This document shows positions 36,301 through 40,999 of a stretch of DNA of 64,000 nt, in pieces. Source of the stretch: Antedon mediterranea. Lineage: Eukaryota > Echinodermata > Crinoidea > Comatulida > Antedonidae. Under the pieces are notes generated by a model, which worked only from the letters and a program-made list of their open reading frames with translations, had not been told where the DNA came from and ran no database searches. The DNA is taken from assembly GCF_964355755.1 (NCBI RefSeq), contig NC_092679.1:14620932-14684931 (forward strand). The letters run 5' to 3'. Each line of letters opens with the position of its first letter. Position 1 is the stretch's first letter. A program made the position numbers and the translations under genes.

Positions 36301-38804
36301 TGTTAGTTTCAATGCGCTGCATTTATTTATTACGGTACTAAAATCTATATATTTTTTTTTGTTATGTCTTGTATATACAGTAAATGTGAGATGTGCATTG
36401 ATAATCGGATTTTCTAGAAATGTCAAGTACAGTATGTGTGTAAAATATTAAAACTGTTTTTGAACAAAGCTTAGCTAGTACTGACGATTAAGATTTAAAA
36501 TATTAACTATAAATACACAAACATCTTCAAGCATCTCAATTATTAAAATTATTGTATTATGTATTCAACATTTATAAAAATTAAAGGAAAAACAAAAATT
36601 TGTATGAATTCAATGAAAACTTTTTTTATTTTTCGAGTTATACTGTATCGAGGAGAAAAGGCTATTGTTGGTTTATCTAGGTAAGCTAGGCACGAAATAG
36701 ACACAAACATTTGTATTTTTTTCATTTGTGAAAAAATTCCTAAAACATTTTTTTCTAATTTTATACTTTACTTTTTAATTTCTTTCAGTCAATTCAATAA
36801 CCACCAAGATATTCGTACATTTTGGGTTTCAAATTCATTTTGAAATAGATGACAAAATGTGGGATTTCTTTGACCCTTTGGCTTTCAAGTTTTTAATGAT
36901 TTTAAGGGAGTTTAGTTATATGTTGCCTTATTGTTGTTTGCCACTTTTTTTTTTTCAAATAAAATTCAAACAAATTTCTTTATTCATCTCATCAAAACAA
37001 GAAAAAGGAGTAAAAATGTTTAAAGAAGATTAAAGGGATCTCCACCTACACCTGTTACAACATCCATCCCTCCAGATATCTGTCTCCTACTGTAGAGTAT
37101 ACTGTAGCCTCAGTGCAACTTTAAGTTTAGACAAGACAATCAGTTGATTAATGAGTCTAGATGTAATGTTGTTAGTGTACAAATCATCAGCTAATAAGCT
37201 AACACCATGACATAACTATGTAAGGTATATACTATTAAACACCAAGAAATTCAAGGCATGTCAAGCTCACATACTAATGGATAAGAGAGTCATTTTGGAC
37301 AAGATGATGTTGGAAAAGATCAGCAAAAGTGCAGGGCCTAATATTGGAACTTCAATTATGATGCAGGTGTAATGTTCTCTCCAGGGTTAAACATATTCTC
37401 TCCCAAATCGACCACCCTCTTTATAATGAATACACTTTCCTCCCATCTAATATTCGTATCCGTCAACCTTGTAGTCGTACTAAACGATATAAGTCTTTCG
37501 TTCACCAACCGATTGCTACTTACTTATGTCTCAAGCTAATTTGCCTCTCACGGAGAAAACACCTGGATCATAATTTAAATATAATTTGTATAAATTTTGC
37601 CAAATTTGTTATTATATATACAAATTATTTTTTATAATTTTTAAATATTGCCTGTACTTTTCTATTATTTTAAACATTGTTCTTGTATTTTTTAAGATAG
37701 AAAATGCATATTATTGCACATATTATCAGCACACTTTTAATTGGAACAATGCTATTAAAAATAAATTGGCTTAAAATCTGTGTGAAAGCTGCTACTTCAA
37801 CATTACAAAGTGCTATTAAATTCTTTCAACGTTATGATTTTGTTATTCTTAATTATTAAATATTAACAATCTATAGTCTTCAATCAATGCATGTTCCAGG
37901 CATACATTATGCAAATGAGCATCTTCATGCATTAGAATATGATATTGTAAATATTTTAATTAATATGTGAATTAAGGTTATAAGTATAGGATCTATAAAT
38001 AATAAATTAATGATGGGTATCAAGTACAAATTATTCCACTGCAGTTACTGCAGTAACTACAATTTTTTGTTGTACAATAAAACACGATTTCAGTTTGTTT
38101 CAATGTATTAAGCAGTATTTTTATGAACATTGTCTATTATGCTATTAGATACCCAAAAAATGCTTCCTAAATAATTGCTTAAAAGAGTTTAAAGGTTAGA
38201 AACAAAATGTTACTGCAGTAACTGTAGCAGAATAATTTTATGATTATATCGATTCTTTTCATAATAAATTTTTTATATGATATTATCATGTTTTAATTAG
38301 CATACATGAATGTCATAAGTCCATAAATAATGTTTTCTAAATAATTGATTTTTATTAATAATATTATTATTTACAGATATTGATTTATAATAAATTAGTC
38401 TCAATTTTAGGATATATAATATAGTAGGTTATGAAAATTTATTATTTTAGTATACTGTATCATTGTTTAATTTTTTATGACAATCTAATATTTTCTGAAC
38501 AATGTATGGTATTCTATTTGGAAGAAGATCATGAGAATTATGACTGAATATAAATTTTCAAAATTATAAATATGGTAATATTACTAACAATTTTTTTTAT
38601 CCCAATATAGCAATTGTGTGTATTTAATTTTAAAAACTATTTTAAATAGAAAATATTATCTTTTCAGTTGTTCATGTTGGGACTTACCTTAGATCCCATC
38701 ATGGTATACGTTTTACCAGATCCGGTTTGCCCATAGGCAAACAGGCAGGCATTATATCCCGCAAAAGATGCATCCAGGATTTCAGTACCAAGGTCTTGGT
38801 AAAC
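697..38804 (-). CDS. STARD9: STARD9/KIF16A-like kinesin-3, partial at both ends (23 exons)
   Basis: This is a kinesin-3 motor protein whose vertebrate relative STARD9 (KIF16A) is a very large microtubule motor linked to centrosome/spindle integrity and lysosomal membranes, with a C-terminal lipid-binding START domain. The 23 exons listed below join without a frame break (11,455 nt, about 3,818 codons, ending in phase 1). Visible motor motifs are GQTGSGKT (P-loop), SSRSHAIF (switch I) and DLAGSERAD (switch II), followed by a neck, an FHA domain, coiled coils and a giant disordered exon. Assignment to STARD9 rather than its paralogue KIF16B rests on the giant exon and on its distal blocks ([39 protein letters not shown]), which resemble human STARD9 just before START; KIF16B is short and ends in a PX domain. 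The N-terminal motor part and the START domain are not in the assembled exons. Family assignment is firm; the three small exons at 31825, 16544 and 12642 are less certain. Confidence 0.9.
1711..10322 (-). CDS. STARD9: STARD9 giant exon, about 2,870 codons
   Basis: This single 8,612-nt exon (acceptor TATATTTTCAG, donor CAG|GTAAAA) runs from phase 1 to phase 0. Residues 1-110 are coiled coil ([20 protein letters not shown]). About 120-560 are basic and rich in Ser, Pro and Lys, with many SP/TP sites. About 600-2,000 are acidic, low-complexity Ser/Asp/Glu/Asn. Short QT motifs cluster at about 1,390-1,765. Helical stretches lie near 1,825-1,855 and 2,025-2,080 ([19 protein letters not shown]). 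The last 220 residues carry [30 protein letters not shown] and a charged coil ([20 protein letters not shown]), resembling vertebrate STARD9 upstream of START. Vertebrate STARD9 also has one giant exon here. Most of the middle is probably intrinsically disordered. Confidence 0.93.
10396..10560 (+). repeat. Dispersed repeat, copy 2
   Basis: Same order of blocks as at 100-265 (ATCAGTGGCTGGATCTCAAT, AAACGATAAAGTAAAACAGC, GCAGAGCTTTTGG). It lies in the intron just upstream of the giant exon. Confidence 0.75.
10698..10918 (-). CDS. STARD9: STARD9 exon: Glu/Lys-rich coiled coil
   Basis: The 221-nt exon encodes a continuous highly charged helix, including [20 protein letters not shown] and [16 protein letters not shown]. 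No proline or glycine interrupts the heptads. It starts in phase 2 (completing Arg) and ends in phase 1. The acceptor is TATTATTTAAAG, poor in pyrimidines; donor AAAG|GTAATA. Confidence 0.92.
11070..11123 (-). CDS. STARD9: STARD9 exon: start of coiled coil
   Basis: The 54-nt exon encodes [17 protein letters not shown] followed by a split Arg codon. L..ERQ...E.EKL matches the KIF16/STARD9 coiled-coil start. Acceptor TTTCTTTAG, donor CAG|GTATAC. Confidence 0.92.
11671..11755 (+). repeat. 85-bp direct repeat, left copy
   Basis: Nearly identical to 12050-12134; both contain TTTTCAAACTAATTTATTGG and CTTCATAATACTGTAAGAAT. Differences are a few substitutions. It is within an intron of STARD9. Confidence 0.8.
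12050..12134 (+). repeat. 85-bp direct repeat, right copy
   Basis: Second copy of 11671-11755, 379 bp away in the same orientation, suggesting a local duplication or recombination remnant. Confidence 0.8.
12642..12671 (-). CDS. STARD9: Candidate 30-nt microexon before the coiled coil
   Basis: The 30-nt block has acceptor ACTTGCCTCAG and donor GAGAA|GTAAGT and keeps phase 2 on both sides. Including it changes MMYNSG-LGLERQ to [22 protein letters not shown]. It adds acidic residues and two tyrosines. Inferred from splice signals and frame only. Confidence 0.55.
12836..13070 (+). repeat. tRNA-derived SINE-like element
   Basis: The head resembles an RNA polymerase III promoter: A-box-like CGGCTAAACTGGTGAG and a near-perfect B box GGTTCGAACCC at about 12889. 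It is followed by a non-tRNA body (GTATGAGACGTTAAGCCC). It does not fold as an intact tRNA; read as a SINE. Confidence 0.6.
13150..13301 (-). CDS. STARD9: STARD9 exon: FHA to coiled-coil linker
   Basis: The 152-nt exon encodes [20 protein letters not shown] through [11 protein letters not shown]. The MSFSF and ...S.IMMYN.G pattern corresponds to the kinesin-3 KIF16-type linker (SFSLS ... VMLYNPG). It starts in phase 0 and ends in phase 2. Acceptor ATGTAATAG, donor CAGG|GTAAGA. Confidence 0.9.
14546..14576 (-). other. Possible 31-nt poison exon
   Basis: Between the exons at 14845 and 13150, a 31-nt block has a good acceptor (AAATTTATTTTAG) and a strong donor (AAT|GTAAGTTA). Its second codon in the incoming frame is TAA and its length is not a multiple of three, so inclusion would truncate the protein before the coiled coils. 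This could also be chance. Confidence 0.25.
14845..14883 (-). CDS. STARD9: STARD9 small exon (39 nt)
   Basis: The 39-nt exon, phase 0 to 0, encodes [13 protein letters not shown]. Acceptor AATTCATTTCAG, donor AGC|GTAAGT. It lies in the linker between FHA and the coiled coil, where other family members vary. Skipping would preserve frame. Confidence 0.75.
15160..15340 (-). repeat. Retroposon 3' end with GAAC-type tandem tail
   Basis: On the minus strand the element ends GCATTGTGAAATAAAAACG followed by repeats of GAAC/AACA, the kind of short tandem tail left by non-LTR retroposons. The body (15190-15340) has no open frame. Confidence 0.45.
15372..15400. repeat. (TA)n microsatellite
   Basis: A run of alternating TA of about 28 bp followed by T-rich sequence, within a STARD9 intron. 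Confidence 0.9.
16544..16573 (-). CDS. STARD9: Candidate 30-nt microexon after FHA
   Basis: The 30-nt block has a strong acceptor (TTCTTTTTTCTTAATAG) and donor (GTT|GTAAGTGA) and is phase 0 on both sides, matching both neighbours. It would add [10 protein letters not shown] between RERRA and TRKNS. No homology is recognised; support is from splice signals and frame. Confidence 0.6.
17040..17115. repeat. Fragment of GTGTCCC-type dispersed element
   Basis: It contains CACCCCTATTGAGGGGACAC and GGTGTCCCTTAATATT. Related fragments are at 18580-18740, 51905-52085 and 56555-56630. Confidence 0.55.
18580..18740. repeat. GTGTCCC-type dispersed element
   Basis: Begins ACAGTAGAACCACTTGGGGC and contains ATACCCCTATTAAGGGGACA and CTTTGTTAGG. 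The outer CAGTAGAACC matches, inverted, the GGTTCTACTG at 56616, as expected for terminal inverted repeats of a DNA transposon family. Confidence 0.55.
18797..18879 (-). CDS. STARD9: STARD9 exon: FHA domain, end
   Basis: The 83-nt exon encodes [20 protein letters not shown] and [10 protein letters not shown]+...FRFNHP..A..LR is the conserved end of the kinesin-3 FHA. It ends in phase 0. Acceptor TTTTATTAG, donor GCT|GTAAGT. Confidence 0.95.
18990..19055. repeat. Short element with TGACCAAT...ATTGGT ends
   Basis: CCTGACCAATGACAAGCGGC ... GCTTATGATTGGTAAAA has inverted CCAAT ends and is matched by 58931-58985 (TGACCAATCACAGGCGAC ... TTGCTTATGATTGGTC). Two copies of a small palindromic repeat. 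Confidence 0.55.
19500..20351. mobile_element. Harbinger-like non-autonomous DNA transposon
   Basis: The 852-bp element has 14-bp terminal inverted repeats GGGCCTGTTTCTAT...ATAGAAACAGGCCC and is flanked by the 3-bp direct repeat TTA (19497-19499, 20352-20354). TTA/TAA target duplications and GGGCCTGTT-type ends are typical of PIF/Harbinger. Its interior is more GC- and CpG-rich than the surroundings and repeats the motifs AACCGTTC and GAAACCGG in both orientations. No transposase is recognised. It lies 39 bp from the donor of the FHA exon at 20391. Confidence 0.75.
20391..20528 (-). CDS. STARD9: STARD9 exon: FHA domain, core
   Basis: The 138-nt exon encodes [20 protein letters not shown] and [22 protein letters not shown]-x-I (FHA beta-strand) and xVNG are typical FHA core features. 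Acceptor TTGTTTTAG, donor CAAG|GTATGG. A Harbinger-like element ends 39 bp beyond its 3' edge. Confidence 0.95.
20860..20911 (-). CDS. STARD9: STARD9 exon: FHA domain, second part
   Basis: The 52-nt exon encodes [17 protein letters not shown]. The GR of IGRED is the conserved phosphopeptide-contacting pair of FHA folds. It starts in phase 0 and ends in phase 1. Acceptor TTCTTTTAG, donor ATAG|GTAAGT. The intron upstream of it (20912-22738) contains a large minisatellite. Confidence 0.95.
21109..22378. repeat. 66/69-bp minisatellite, about 19 copies
   Basis: Tandem units of 66 bp (some 69 bp, with an extra AAT/ATA) built around ATGTGGCCATAGTTGCTGTT, CACAGGGTCTGCAGCCTAGG and CCTAAGATGAGGCTCATCAT. 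I count 18 full units and two partial ends, with very low divergence. Because the period is a multiple of three and lacks stops, both strands read open for over 400 codons; this is a property of the repeat and not evidence of a gene. It is in the STARD9 intron between two FHA exons. Confidence 0.95.
22605..22728. mobile_element. MITE (GCTCTGTCTACACTATCAAA family), copy 1
   Basis: Inverted ends TTAGGCTCTGTCTACACTAT and ATATTGTAGACAGAGCTTTA, with TA at both edges. It shares the interior GACATCATCATGTCCATATA with the copy at 49272. On the minus strand it begins 10 nt downstream of the donor of exon 22739-22858. Confidence 0.8.
22739..22858 (-). CDS. STARD9: STARD9 exon: FHA domain, first part
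   Basis: The 120-nt exon, phase 0 to 0, encodes [20 protein letters not shown], then [15 protein letters not shown]...DD.LSTG..LYHLK is the start of the kinesin-3 FHA. An earlier GT (exon edge 22762) would cut off the conserved GIILYHLK, so the donor AAG|GTACAT is preferred although it departs from GTAAGT. A MITE begins 10 nt inside this intron. Confidence 0.93.
23036..23590. repeat. G-poor CAC/CAT-rich tract with a 60-bp tandem repeat
   Basis: The plus strand is almost free of G for over 500 bp and made of ACC, ACT and CAT triplets. About three units of 60 bp are seen at 23060-23240 (CCACCATCATTACCACCACA, CTACCAACATTGTCACCACA). Long open frames here are compositional. Confidence 0.9.
23635..23763 (-). 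CDS. STARD9: STARD9 exon: pre-FHA coiled coil
   Basis: The 129-nt exon, phase 0 to 0, contains [20 protein letters not shown], which matches the kinesin-3 linker before the FHA domain (L..NE.K...LT..W..KW). Acceptor GACTTACAG, donor CAG|GTACAG. Confidence 0.95.
24660..24785 (+). repeat. LINE-like 3' tail
   Basis: The segment ends with TTTTTATGAGATGAATAAAG then AGTTTGATTTGAG, resembling a non-LTR retroposon 3' end (polyadenylation-like AATAAA and short TTTGA repeats). A similar tail in the other orientation is at 36945-37010. Confidence 0.45.
25093..25170 (-). CDS. STARD9: STARD9 exon: neck coil
   Basis: The 78-nt exon, phase 0 to 0, encodes [20 protein letters not shown] and a short end. 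This is the neck helix (LIRELRxEIxxLKxLL), the first coiled-coil heptads after the motor. Acceptor TGAATTTAG, donor CTT|GTAAGT. Confidence 0.95.
25719..26035. repeat. Tandem repeat, about 120-145-bp units
   Basis: Two full and one partial unit share TGTATGGTGAGGCCTA, TATACATAAAACTTGGCCCC and TATCTTAAGGCATGTTGTTG. The second unit has an insertion (CATGATATCAAAATATTAAC). Within a STARD9 intron. Confidence 0.85.
27300..27670. repeat. Diverged duplication of about 190 bp
   Basis: Two halves share TTACTGTGTGATAA(C/T)ATGCATACAA (27323, 27510) and, further on, TCTGGACA ... AAAAACACAGGAAA (27430, 27603). It lies directly beside the motor exon at 27706. Confidence 0.65.
27706..27803 (-). CDS. STARD9: STARD9 exon: end of motor and neck linker
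   Basis: The 98-nt exon encodes [20 protein letters not shown], then [28 protein letters not shown] is the kinesin-3 alpha-6/neck-linker signature. It ends in phase 0. Acceptor AATATGCAG, donor GAG|GTGAGT. Confidence 0.95.
28585..28800. repeat. 54-bp tandem repeat, 4 copies
   Basis: Four units of 54 bp share CTATTGGACTTAAGTGAAAT and AAAAACATAATATCAAAATG. Because 54 is a multiple of three the minus strand reads open through it; no coding signal otherwise. Confidence 0.92.
29015..29185 (-). CDS. STARD9: STARD9 exon: motor loop 12 and helix alpha-5
   Basis: The 171-nt exon encodes a variable Ser/Ala-rich loop, then [20 protein letters not shown] and NSKTIMIS. [12 protein letters not shown] is diagnostic for kinesin-3. 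The loop is shorter and less Lys-rich than the KIF1-type K-loop and resembles the Ser-rich loop of vertebrate STARD9. Donor TCAA|GTAAGT, acceptor TTTGCGTAG. Confidence 0.95.
29232..29645. repeat. About 130-140-bp tandem repeat, 3 copies
   Basis: Units start near 29232, 29371 and 29501, each with TTTTGCATACAAATGT, GCAGGTGGTCAAATAAAA, TTGATGGATAA and TTTTAGGTC. Intronic. Confidence 0.85.
30398..30733. mobile_element. MITE with TTAA target duplication
   Basis: The 336-bp element has ends AGATGTATTGCCCCCCTG and GGGGGACAATACATCT, flanked by TTAA (30394-30397 and 30734-30737). TTAA target sites are used by piggyBac and Kolobok superfamilies. The interior is A/T homopolymer-rich with no open frame. 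Confidence 0.7.
31825..31845 (-). CDS. STARD9: Candidate 21-nt microexon in the motor K-loop
   Basis: The 21-nt block is bounded on the minus strand by a pyrimidine-rich acceptor (TGATTTTTTCCCAG) and a strong donor (AAAAG|GTAAGG). It keeps phase 1 on both sides, so it can be used or skipped. With it the protein reads ISAL-GSNELLK-ASNS; without it, ISAL-ASNS. This falls in loop 12, which in kinesin-3 motors contacts the tubulin tails. It is inferred from splice sites and frame only; no homology supports it. Confidence 0.6.
32856..32953 (-). CDS. STARD9: STARD9 exon: motor, switch II and relay helix
   Basis: The 98-nt exon encodes the end of switch II and helix alpha-4: [20 protein letters not shown], then [13 protein letters not shown]. 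The microtubule-binding element [12 protein letters not shown] is intact. It ends in phase 1 (first base of a Gly/Ala codon). The K-loop follows, where a candidate 21-nt microexon can be inserted. Confidence 0.95.
34079..34146 (-). CDS. STARD9: STARD9 exon: motor, start of switch II
   Basis: The 68-nt exon encodes [20 protein letters not shown] and AG of the DLAGSER switch II motif. It ends in phase 2, and the Ser codon is completed by the next exon. Acceptor TTTCCACAG, donor GAAG|GTAACA. Confidence 0.95.
34763..34905 (-). CDS. STARD9: STARD9 exon: motor, switch I
   Basis: The 143-nt exon encodes [16 protein letters not shown], then [27 protein letters not shown] and SSRSHAIF are the nucleotide-sensing switch I region. 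It ends in phase 0 at FTINFTQ. Acceptor ...TTTTAG, donor CAG|GTTTGT. Confidence 0.95.
35242..35351 (-). CDS. STARD9: STARD9 exon: motor, [13 protein letters not shown]
   Basis: The exon has 110 nt. It encodes the kinesin hallmark [18 protein letters not shown], then [14 protein letters not shown], which is the KIF16/STARD9 version of this loop (VREHP..GPYV). Acceptor GTTTTTCAG, donor CAAG|GTATTG. Confidence 0.95.
35861..35952 (-). CDS. STARD9: STARD9 exon: motor, LIPRICDGL segment
   Basis: The 92-nt exon starts in phase 0 and encodes [20 protein letters not shown] and following residues, matching the kinesin-3 segment after the P-loop. The acceptor is TTCTTACAG and the donor is CAG|GTTGGT, a weaker donor than most here. 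The last two bases (AG) combine with the next exon to make Ser of the SYLEIYNE motif. Confidence 0.95.
36945..37020 (-). repeat. LINE-like 3' tail, opposite orientation
   Basis: TTTCTTTATTCATCTCATCA preceded by TTTTTTTTTTTCAAATAAAATTC is the reverse complement of the tail type seen at 24660-24785. Confidence 0.4.
37404..37640 (+). pseudogene. Remnant of a LINE reverse transcriptase C-terminus
   Basis: The open stretch reads [20 protein letters not shown], then [20 protein letters not shown] before losing similarity. HPLY...R....RT.RYK.SF is the pattern found at the C-terminal end of many non-LTR retrotransposon polyproteins. It is a short 5'-truncated relic in the intron upstream of motor exon 35861; no start and no catalytic motif remain. 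Confidence 0.45.
38688..38804 (-). CDS. STARD9: STARD9 exon: motor P-loop
   Basis: The exon has 117 nt and starts and ends in phase 0 (39 codons), beginning [10 protein letters not shown] and containing [20 protein letters not shown], the Walker A nucleotide-binding loop of kinesins. It is flanked by ...TTTTTCAG and GTAAGTCC. It is the most 5' exon that can be identified with certainty; about 80-100 residues of motor should precede it. Confidence 0.95.
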
Positions 38805-38859
38805 CTGAAAAATATAAATAATAAATATACATCAATTACAAATATAAAGGACATACTTT

Positions 38860-39015
38860 TAACTTTGTGGCTGAGCGGTTTAGACAGTGAAACCATATCC
38901 AGCCTTATGGCAAGCATTCAAGGCTCGCTCGCTTCATGGTTCTGGTAGTAAATAAGGCTCGTGCATACAGTTGTACAGAAGGTTTCAAGTTCAAATCTCG
39001 GTTGGGGCAGCATTT
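38860..39015 (+). repeat. tRNA-derived SINE-like element
   Basis: A-box-like TGGCTGAGCGGTTTAGACAG at 38868 and B-box-like GTTTCAAGTTCAAATCTCGG near 38986. The boxes are about 110 bp apart, too far for a normal tRNA, so this is read as a SINE and not a tRNA gene. Confidence 0.5.
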
Positions 39016-40278
39016 CCTCACAGATTTCCTCATCATTGTACATTTCTAACTAAATTAATTGTTAGTATATCTAGGAGGTTGTTGTTTACTTTATCAAAAA
39101 TAGAAATGTTATAAGAGAAAAATACTGAAAGACAACCTTTACAATAAGAGATCATAGCAAAAGTGTAAATGTTGTTTGTTATAAAAGTGAATTTAATCGT
39201 TAAACAAAAGTTCACTTGAAACTATATAACACCACTTGCTTGTAATTTTAGTATTTGACTTTAAATTAGAAATGTTAATGATGTTGTATGGAAACCTACA
39301 ACAGCTAATAATCTAGGTTGTTTCCAAGACAACATAGTATAACAAAGACTTTCTGTTCAAGTTCCTATAAAATTATGTAATTAGTCACCCACATGTTGTT
39401 AATTAGAGATATATTTGGAAACGCATACAACGTGCTCTTCACTCTATTGATCATGTTCGTGCACCTGCTAAAAATAATTGAAGCAACGCTGCAATGTTTT
39501 CTTTATATAGATTTAATTAACAACCAATTGTATATATTGATAAAAATCAAATAATAATACAAGACATACTATAACAATAACAACAATATTCATTGTTACT
39601 ATATAGTTAAAGTCTAATAACTTTTGGTTCTCTTCGTTGTATGTTTCTTTGTCTTCTGACATGAGAAAATTGCACTTCTCACCCTACAGTAAATGAGTTA
39701 AATGTTATCAATAAATCAAATATAGTATTCATACAATTTAATTCGGACCATAATGACAAAGGTACAAAAAAGTCTTTGTAAACTGTAGAATATTTGTATA
39801 TAAATTTGGTTTTACCTCTTCCAACTCTTGCGTAAACAACTCTAATACTCATGATATAGTGTGTAAGTTTTATTTAGGGCAACTCTTTTTTCAATGCCAT
39901 AGATTCTATCATCTTTTTAGATATATATATAAACAGACTTGCCTCTTTTATTAAATTTTATCTAATAACTAGTTAATGTATGATACAGTATGCACTGAAG
40001 GGCAACATACTTTAAGAATACGGAAAGCTCTTGAATAAATATGTATTTAAATATTCATTATTAATACATTTATAATAGATGTTTAAATAAACATTTAATG
40101 AGGAATGCATTATTAATACATTATAATTTGACTTCAGAAATAAAAAATGCAATAAAAAAATGAGCAATTTTTAATCTTAATCAGGTAAACATCTGCCCCA
40201 ACAAAACTTGCAAAAAAATATTCAGGTTTTAGAAACAAACAAAATCAATGCAAAACAAGATGAAATTTATACTTCAAA

Positions 40279-40452
40279 GATTCTAAGCTATAAATGGGTG
40301 TTTCTAAGCTATAAATGGGTGTTTCTAAGCTATAAATGGGTGTTTCTAAGCTATAAATGGGTGTTTCTAAGCTATAAATGGGTGTTTCTAAGCTATAAAT
40401 GGGTGTTTCTAACCTATAAATGGGTGTTTCTAAGCTATAAATGGGTGTTTCT
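40279..40452. repeat. 21-bp minisatellite, 8 copies
   Basis: Eight near-perfect units of TTCTAAGCTATAAATGGGTG plus one base. The period is a multiple of three, so both strands read open; no other sign of coding. Confidence 0.95.
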
Positions 40453-40999
40453 TTTGAGAAATGGAAGAACATGAGTAAATAAATTTACCATCATTCTTGT
40501 GACAACAAAAATAGGTCCATTGAAATTTATTTTTCAAAAGGCATTACCAAAAAAAAATGTATGTTTTTGGCATTAAAAAAGAATGATAATTAACCATAAA
40601 AATATCTTGATGTTTTTTATCACTGCTAAAAAAAACATACAGTCCAAAGTCAAAATTACTGCAGTACCTATATTATGTTTTTCTGTTTAACAGTTTATGC
40701 ATTTTTTTTTTTATTTTATTATTATTATTATTACACTGACTATCTCATTGTAGTGACAGTTTTTTTAATGTAGTGTCTGCAGTAACTACATTAGATTAAT
40801 ATTGAATTGATTCCTTACAAGTAGGTATGATGCAGTCATTAGAATCCATTAATTCGTGGAGGAAAGCAGTTTTAAAATAATATTATCAATAACTAATTAA
40901 TAGTAACATAAATGAGGATAACAGGATTGAAATTCGTCATCTTATGCTATGGCATAATTATAATTACTGTAAACAGTGATTGAAACATTCTGTTTACTC

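Noticed and set aside
697-38804. Assignment to KIF16B
   Set aside because: Motor and FHA sequences are close to both paralogues, but KIF16B lacks a giant exon, and the tail blocks match STARD9.
38860-39015. Functional tRNA gene
   Set aside because: The A and B boxes are about 110 bp apart and no cloverleaf could be drawn; SINE origin is more likely.
39620-39852. Possible first motor exons (MSIRVVYARVGR at 39816-39852, then EKCNFLMSEDKETYNEEN at about 39620-39690)
   Set aside because: They superficially resemble a kinesin N-terminus, but the first ends in phase 1 and the second needs phase 0, the R-x-R-P motif is absent, and joining them gives a stop.
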